NCBI GenBank assembly: GCA_016712265.1 | Contig: JADJRJ010000031.1 | Location: forward strand, 62,001-126,000 | From: Gemmatimonadota bacterium | GTDB lineage: Bacteria; Gemmatimonadota; Gemmatimonadetes; Gemmatimonadales; Gemmatimonadaceae | Direction: 5' to 3' | DNA length: 64,000 bases | Shown: positions 59,674 through 64,000 of the stretch, one piece after another | Layout of the letters: the number at the start of each line of letters is the position of its first letter | Position numbering within the stretch: position 1 is the first letter of the stretch | Program-made: the position numbers and the translations under genes | Notes under the pieces: model-generated | Database searches by the model: none | Seen by the model: only the letters and a program-made list of their open reading frames with translations | Told to the model about the DNA's origin: nothing

Positions 59674-60669
59674 ATGGAATACACGGCGGGTGCAGCAGGT
59701 GATACACCGGTGAGCGCGGTTGACGTCGACGAGGCGGATCGGCGGATCCGGCCGCGGGTAGCCGAAACGCCATACCGTCAAAGTGACGGGTGGTCGGCGG
59801 CCGCCGGGATCGAGGTCTGGCTCAAGGAGGAGCAGCACCTCCCGACGGGATCGTTCAAGCTCCGGGGCGCTGTCAACAAGTTGCTCACCTTGAGCGCTGC
59901 GGCCAGGGCGGCCGGGATTGTCGCGGCATCCAGTGGGAATCACGGGGCCGCGGTGGCGTACGCGGCCTCCGCCATGGGAGTCCGGGCGCGCGTGTATGTG
60001 CCGGAGGGTGCGTCGCCGGCCAAGGTGGACAAGATCCGGGCGAAGGGGGCCGAAATCGTGCTTTTTGGCACTGACGGCCTGGATACGGAGCTGGAGGCGC
60101 GGGCGGCGGCGGCGAGAACGGGTGCGGCCTATGTCTCCCCGTACAACGATCCCGCGGTGATGGCTGGGCAGGGGACCGCGGCGGTGGAGATGCTGCGACA
60201 GGGACCGGTGCCGGACACGATCTACATCGCCGTAGGTGGCGGTGGGTTGATCGGTGGCATGGCGCTCTGGTTGCGTGCGATGGCCCCCCAGGTGCGGATC
60301 GTTGGGGCGCTGCCCGCGAATTCGCCAGTCATGGCCGAGAGCGTGCGGGCTGGCCGGATTGTGGAGATGGTGTCCGAGCCGACGTTGTCCGACGGGACGG
60401 CTGGGGGGATCGAGGCTGGTGCGATCACCTTCCCGGTGTGTCGCGACCTGGTGCACGAGTGGGTGACAGTGACCGAGGACGAGATTGCCGCGGCGATGCG
60501 GCAGTGGGCGCAGGTGGAGCCGGGCCGGATCGAGGGCGCGGCCGGCGTGGCGCTCGCGGCGATGTGGCGCGATGCGCCGAAGCTGAACGGTCAGCGGGTG
60601 GCGGTCGTTGTGTGCGGCGGGAATATCGCGGGGGAGGCGTGGGGGCGGGTGGTGGGGGATCGGCGGTAG
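59674..60669 (+). CDS. Threonine/serine dehydratase (PLP fold type II)
   Basis: A PLP-dependent deaminase giving 2-oxobutanoate from threonine or pyruvate from serine (known). The Schiff-base Lys is in TGSFKLRGAVNK, followed by ASSGNHGAAVAYA and the Gly-rich phosphate loop VGGGGLIGGMAL. It lacks an ACT domain, as in catabolic-type enzymes. ATG 59674 gives 331 residues; GTG 59710 (VSAVDVDEADRRI) gives 320 and fits the family's usual N-terminus better. The gene stands alone and is followed by heptamer and nonamer repeats. Confidence 0.85.
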   Translation: MEYTAGAAGDTPVSAVDVDEADRRIRPRVAETPYRQSDGWSAAAGIEVWLKEEQHLPTGSFKLRGAVNKLLTLSAAARAAGIVAASSGNHGAAVAYAASAMGVRARVYVPEGASPAKVDKIRAKGAEIVLFGTDGLDTELEARAAAARTGAAYVSPYNDPAVMAGQGTAAVEMLRQGPVPDTIYIAVGGGGLIGGMALWLRAMAPQVRIVGALPANSPVMAESVRAGRIVEMVSEPTLSDGTAGGIEAGAITFPVCRDLVHEWVTVTEDEIAAAMRQWAQVEPGRIEGAAGVALAAMWRDAPKLNGQRVAVVVCGGNIAGEAWGRVVGDRR

Positions 60670-60670
60670 G

Positions 60671-60693
60671 TAGACGGCGGACGGCGGACGGCC
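60671..60693 (+). repeat. Heptamer repeat, locus D
   Basis: About three units of ACGGCGG (complement CCGCCGT), directly after the dehydratase stop; same family as the arrays at 30461 and 40341. Confidence 0.55.
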
Positions 60694-60730
60694 GGAGGCG
60701 AAGTGTGTGCGTGGCGGAAACAGCCAGTGC

Positions 60731-60787
60731 GCGGCACGGGGGGTACGAGCGGCACGCGCAGCACGAGCGGTACGGGGGGGCACGGGA
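60731..60787 (+). repeat. GCACGAG nonamer repeat, locus D
   Basis: Tandem units such as GGTACGAGC, GGCACGCGC and AGCACGAGC, the same RGYACGRGY family as at 16441, 30538 and 41691. It follows a heptamer run, as at locus B. Confidence 0.6.
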
Positions 60788-60834
60788 GCCGCGGGAGGTG
60801 CTCGGATCGCGGAATCACCAAGGGGCGGATGCAA

Positions 60835-60865
60835 CACGGGCCCCGGCAGTTTGCCGGGGCCCGTG
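60835..60865 (-). terminator. Strong hairpin terminator of the Ig-repeat lipoprotein gene
   Basis: Perfect 14-bp arms (60835-60848 and 60852-60865) with a 3-nt loop, beginning 22 nt after the stop of the minus-strand gene. On that strand the stem is followed by TTGCATC rather than a long T run. It may also stop plus-strand transcription from the dehydratase gene. Confidence 0.7.
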
Positions 60866-60887
60866 CGTCGCTCAGCTGCGCTGTACC

Positions 60888-63698
60888 TCAGGGCGTGACG
60901 TTGCCGTATCGGAGACCCGTCCGGCTGATCGCACCTTCAGCGGTTTGACCGCCACCGACAACCCATCCGAAGCTACCAGAGACCCAGACCGTGCTGGTGC
61001 CGGTGGCTGGGCCCCACGTGTTCAGCCATCCCGAGACCGCGGTGAAGTCCGGGATGGTGACATCAAAGGCGCTGGCGGATCCGAGGTAGGCTTCGGTCAT
61101 CGAGATAGTGATCGATCGTTGAGTGGCCCCCGCCTGCGAGTAGGTGGCCGTCCAGAAATTGTTGTAGTCCGCTTGGCGGGCCAACTGCATCCGGAGACGT
61201 GCGTACGGTGCCCCGGCCACGTTGCTGACCGTGGGAGTTCCGGGCACGGAACCGAGAGTCACCTGGGTGTTCGTGGCATCGCGGAAGACCGTCGAGACGG
61301 CACGGGCAAAGAGCGGCGTGAAGCCCTGCAGCGTGATGGCCTGCCCACTGACGATGTGCAGGTCACCGGCGATGGTGCGCGACGAAGGAACCGCAGCATA
61401 GGACATGGCGCCGCCCCCCACTGCCGTGCCGAGCGAGGCAAATCCGCGGTTCGCGGTGACGAAGGTCGCGCCAGCCGTGACGGTCTCTCCGGCCTGCCCG
61501 CCCACAACGGTCAGGGTCTTCGAGTCAGGATCGAAGGCGTTGGCGCCGTTGAAGTCGAGCGTGCCCAGGCTGCTGCCGTCGGCCGGGTTGAGGCCGCGCT
61601 GCAGGATGAACTTGTTGGGGGCCTGCACGAGCGGGTTGCTCAAGTTGATTGGCGTTCGGCTGGCGAGAAGGTCCACCAGGCCGGTTGGCACGCGGTTCAG
61701 CGTGAAGTTGGTTGCGGCGAAGGAGGCGCTGGCGGACGCTCCGCCGAGCGAGACCAGCACCTGGTCCGTGGCTCCCAGCCCAGCCACGGTGCCGGTCACG
61801 GTCTTCAGGGTTGGCGTCGTGCACCCCGTCCCGAGGCCACCAAGTTCAGCTGCGGTCCCGTAGTGGATGTTCAGCTGGAAGTTGTTGGCTCCGCTGGACG
61901 TGACCCAGGCCACGGCTCCCGAGGTGCCGACGCTGAACGTGTAGGCGTTGTTCACCCCGTTCACGCGCGTCCACGGCCCGCTGCCATCCTGCGCGGCAAA
62001 CCAGATGGGCAGGTTGGCCGCGTCACAGGAGAAGTTGATCGTGCGATTGTTACCTGAGGCGGCCGGCGTCACGTTGAGTGTGACCGTGGTCGTCGCATTC
62101 GGGATGTTGGTGCCGGATCCCGTGACGGTCACCGTGTAGCTCCCGGGCGTCGCGTTGCTCGCTGCGGCAAAGGTCAGCGTCGAGCCGTTGGTGAGGGTCG
62201 ACGGACTGCCGAGTGTTGCCGTAACGTTCTGGGGAACATCGGAGAGCGCCAGGTTCACCTGTCCGGTGAAGTTCGTGCGCGCGATGACCACACTGGTGTT
62301 GCCGCTCGCACCTTGCTGCACCGACAGGGGATTCTGCGAGATCGACAGCGCGATGCTTCCCGCGGCCGCCGGCGCTATGGTCGCCATCACCTGGATGGTC
62401 ACGGGCGCGATGTTCGTCCCGCTCGCCGTGACGTTGATCGGATAGGTGCCCGCCGTGACGGTCCCACCAAAGGTCAACGAAAGCGTCGTGCTGTTGCCGC
62501 TCGTTGGGGACGGGCTGAAGCTCCCCTGTGCCCCCTGCGGGAGGCCGGTTACCGCGAAGGACACGTCACCGGTGAAGTTGGTGCGGGTGATCGCGATGCT
62601 CGAGGTCACCGCGGCACCGCCAGCCGTCGCATTGACGGCATTCGGCGTCGCCGCGATGGCGATCGAACCCTGCGGTGCGGCCGTCACGGTGAGGGCGACG
62701 GTGACGGTCCCCGTCGCGGCCCCGGTCCCGGTGGCCTGCAGCACGACATTGTAGGTGCCCGGCGTGGTGGAAGCCCCGGCGGTGAAGGTCGCCACAGAGC
62801 TGTTCTCGCTCGTGGTCGGTCCCGGGTTGAAGGTCACCGTGGCGCCCGCTGGCAGCCCGGTCTGGGCGCCGAGCGTCACACTGCCGGCGAAGTTGGTCCG
62901 CGTGATCGTGAGGGCGCTCGTCGCGCTCGCCCCACCGGCCTGGATCGAAAGGGCCGCAGGTGCCGCAGCGAGACCAATGACGCCAGGTGGCGGCGCAGTC
63001 ACCGTCAGCGTAAACGTTGCCGTGGCCGACGTGACCCCCGTTCCCGAGGCCGTCGCCGTCAGCGTGTACGCGCCAGTTGCCGTCGCGGCACCCACCGCGA
63101 CCGCGACCGTATGCGCGTTTCCGCTGGTTGTCACCGTCGTCGTGACGCCCGCCGGCGCACCGGTGATCGCGACGCTGGTCGCGCCGGTGAAGTTGGTCGG
63201 ATTCACCGTGGCGGTGAACGAGGTGTTGCCACCCTGCGCGACACTCGCGCTGGTCGGCGAGAGCGCGACGGCGATTGACGGTCGCGCGGTCACCGTCATG
63301 CTCACGGTGGCGGTCCGTTGATCGTTGATCCCGGCCGCCTGCCCACGAATCGTGAAGGTGTAGGCGCCGGGCGCCACACTTGCTGCCACCGCGACATCCA
63401 GCGTCGTCGACGTCGTACCGGTCGCAACCGCCGACGGACTGAACGAGGCCGTGATCCCCGCCGGCACGTTCTCGGTCGACAGGTTCACCGTCCCGGAGAA
63501 GGTCCCGGTGCGGGCAATCGTCGCGGTGATCGATCCACTGGCGCCCTGCTGCACGCTCAGGGTGGTGCTCGAGAGCGATACGGTGAAGCCACCAACATTC
63601 ACCGGCGGGTTCGTCCCGCCATCATCTCCACCGCCACATGCCGTGGCCATGGCGAGGACCAACAGGGTCGCGCTAGCGCGAAAGAACGTCTTCAACAC
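60888..63698 (-). CDS. Lipoprotein with five Ig-like tandem repeats
   Basis: A 936-residue cell-surface lipoprotein. The lipobox is TAC (Cys21 in LAMATACGGGDDGG). Five tandem repeats of 80-90 residues fill about residues 33-480; they begin with FTVSLSSTTLSVQQGASG, SIAVALSPTSASVAQGG, LAAAPAALSIQAGGAS, IAIAATPNAVNATAGGA and SIALSISQNPLSVQQGAS, each ending in a TVTLxVTA-like strand. They resemble bacterial Ig/BACON-type or hyalin-like modules. The C-terminal half (about 485-936) is another beta-rich domain with a CDAAN motif. GTG 63698 has an AGGAG site 5 nt upstream and starts the signal peptide. Adhesion is likely but unproven. Confidence 0.84.
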   Translation of the reverse strand: MLKTFFRASATLLVLAMATACGGGDDGGTNPPVNVGGFTVSLSSTTLSVQQGASGSITATIARTGTFSGTVNLSTENVPAGITASFSPSAVATGTTSTTLDVAVAASVAPGAYTFTIRGQAAGINDQRTATVSMTVTARPSIAVALSPTSASVAQGGNTSFTATVNPTNFTGATSVAITGAPAGVTTTVTTSGNAHTVAVAVGAATATGAYTLTATASGTGVTSATATFTLTVTAPPPGVIGLAAAPAALSIQAGGASATSALTITRTNFAGSVTLGAQTGLPAGATVTFNPGPTTSENSSVATFTAGASTTPGTYNVVLQATGTGAATGTVTVALTVTAAPQGSIAIAATPNAVNATAGGAAVTSSIAITRTNFTGDVSFAVTGLPQGAQGSFSPSPTSGNSTTLSLTFGGTVTAGTYPINVTASGTNIAPVTIQVMATIAPAAAGSIALSISQNPLSVQQGASGNTSVVIARTNFTGQVNLALSDVPQNVTATLGSPSTLTNGSTLTFAAASNATPGSYTVTVTGSGTNIPNATTTVTLNVTPAASGNNRTINFSCDAANLPIWFAAQDGSGPWTRVNGVNNAYTFSVGTSGAVAWVTSSGANNFQLNIHYGTAAELGGLGTGCTTPTLKTVTGTVAGLGATDQVLVSLGGASASASFAATNFTLNRVPTGLVDLLASRTPINLSNPLVQAPNKFILQRGLNPADGSSLGTLDFNGANAFDPDSKTLTVVGGQAGETVTAGATFVTANRGFASLGTAVGGGAMSYAAVPSSRTIAGDLHIVSGQAITLQGFTPLFARAVSTVFRDATNTQVTLGSVPGTPTVSNVAGAPYARLRMQLARQADYNNFWTATYSQAGATQRSITISMTEAYLGSASAFDVTIPDFTAVSGWLNTWGPATGTSTVWVSGSFGWVVGGGQTAEGAISRTGLRYGNVTP

Positions 63699-64000
63699 GG
63701 GGATCTCCTGGGGTGCAACAAAGGGGGGTCGTAACGACCGAAGTACGGCTGGATTTGCAAGAGGCAGGCCGCGAGCCTCTGCCTTCCACCAACGGCGCGA
63801 CCGGGTCGTGGTTCTCACTCGGTATTGCGCAAAACTGGGAAGATGTCGGTCGGCGCGGTATAGGTCGAAAGCCCTACACCCAGCTACGACGCTGGCACAT
63901 GCACCCCGTGGCCGACCCGGCGCGACTCCCGACGAGGCCGCTTCCCGGAGTTCCGCGCGCCGCGCGCCCGTGGGATCGCCCCTCGTCAAGGAGTTGAACG
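63699..64000. other. 302-bp spacer upstream of the Ig-repeat gene
   Basis: Apart from the AGGAG ribosome-binding site (63704-63708, minus strand), I see no gene, RNA or convincing promoter. The short frames here have no family features. Confidence 0.4.

Noticed and set aside
60438..62057. Plus-strand frame of 539 codons
   Set aside because: It overlaps the dehydratase end out of frame, then the repeats, and then runs antisense to the Ig-repeat gene; composition is that of a shadow frame.

Overview
The window is GC-rich, densely coded bacterial DNA. No rRNA, tRNA, insertion sequence, prophage or CRISPR array is visible. The mix of an orphan MacB/FtsX-type (ADOP) permease, many exported peptidases and hydrolases with signal peptides ending in AQ or with lipoboxes, a DUF5916 barrel protein, a PQQ dehydrogenase and Tat-exported enzymes suggests a Gemmatimonadota-like or related soil/environmental heterotroph. 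That placement is inference from gene content; no marker gene settles it.

Layout. 1-5235: tail of an unknown protein, an orphan permease and a Tat-exported amidase, the last two each preceded by a copy of a 74-bp element. 5249-10301: beta-propeller lipoprotein-like gene, amidohydrolase and M28 peptidase; the last two are divergent with overlapping start codons. 10310-13546: a PIN-type toxin-antitoxin pair with a clear operator, then a trypsin-like protease coupled to an FHA membrane protein. 13645-16420: YfiT/DinB, Lrp and EamA genes in a coupled operon, then a secreted metallo-beta-lactamase-fold protein. 16421-20863: a G28 tract, then a copper/cytochrome oxidase assembly operon (Sco fused to PCuAC, CtaG-like, DUF5916). 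20928-24441: phosphatase, SET-domain protein, ADP/ATP-translocase-like carrier, SDR enzyme. 24735-33154: M20 peptidase, flippase, S9 peptidase, PQQ dehydrogenase, nitroreductase. 33194-43014: TPR hybrid kinase, DEAD-box helicase, ankyrin protein, exported FAH-fold protein, DUF4345-like protein, ArgJ, hydrolase, FKBP. 43046-47453: S9 peptidase, DUF2007-like protein, second SET protein, sulfatase. 47544-53818: TetR regulator and RND efflux operon with a shared operator. 53922-64000: unknown Cys-rich protein, S33 peptidase, D-aminoacylase, L,D-transpeptidase, threonine dehydratase, and an Ig-repeat lipoprotein.

How they work together. Most of the cargo is extracytoplasmic turnover of peptides, amides, D-amino acids and sulfate esters, plus envelope work (L,D-crosslinking, LPS flipping, RND efflux, CuA delivery). 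Several operons use four-base ATGA/GTGA stop-start overlaps, which also fix start codons. Many genes have a -10-like hexamer (TAGCTT, TAACTT, TAATGT and similar) only 5-9 nt before the start codon, which suggests frequent leaderless transcripts.

The most interesting non-gene signals are a dispersed CGTTAGGC octamer placed in a fixed codon context, composite heptamer/nonamer repeats between genes, the shared TetR operator, and the toxin-antitoxin operator.
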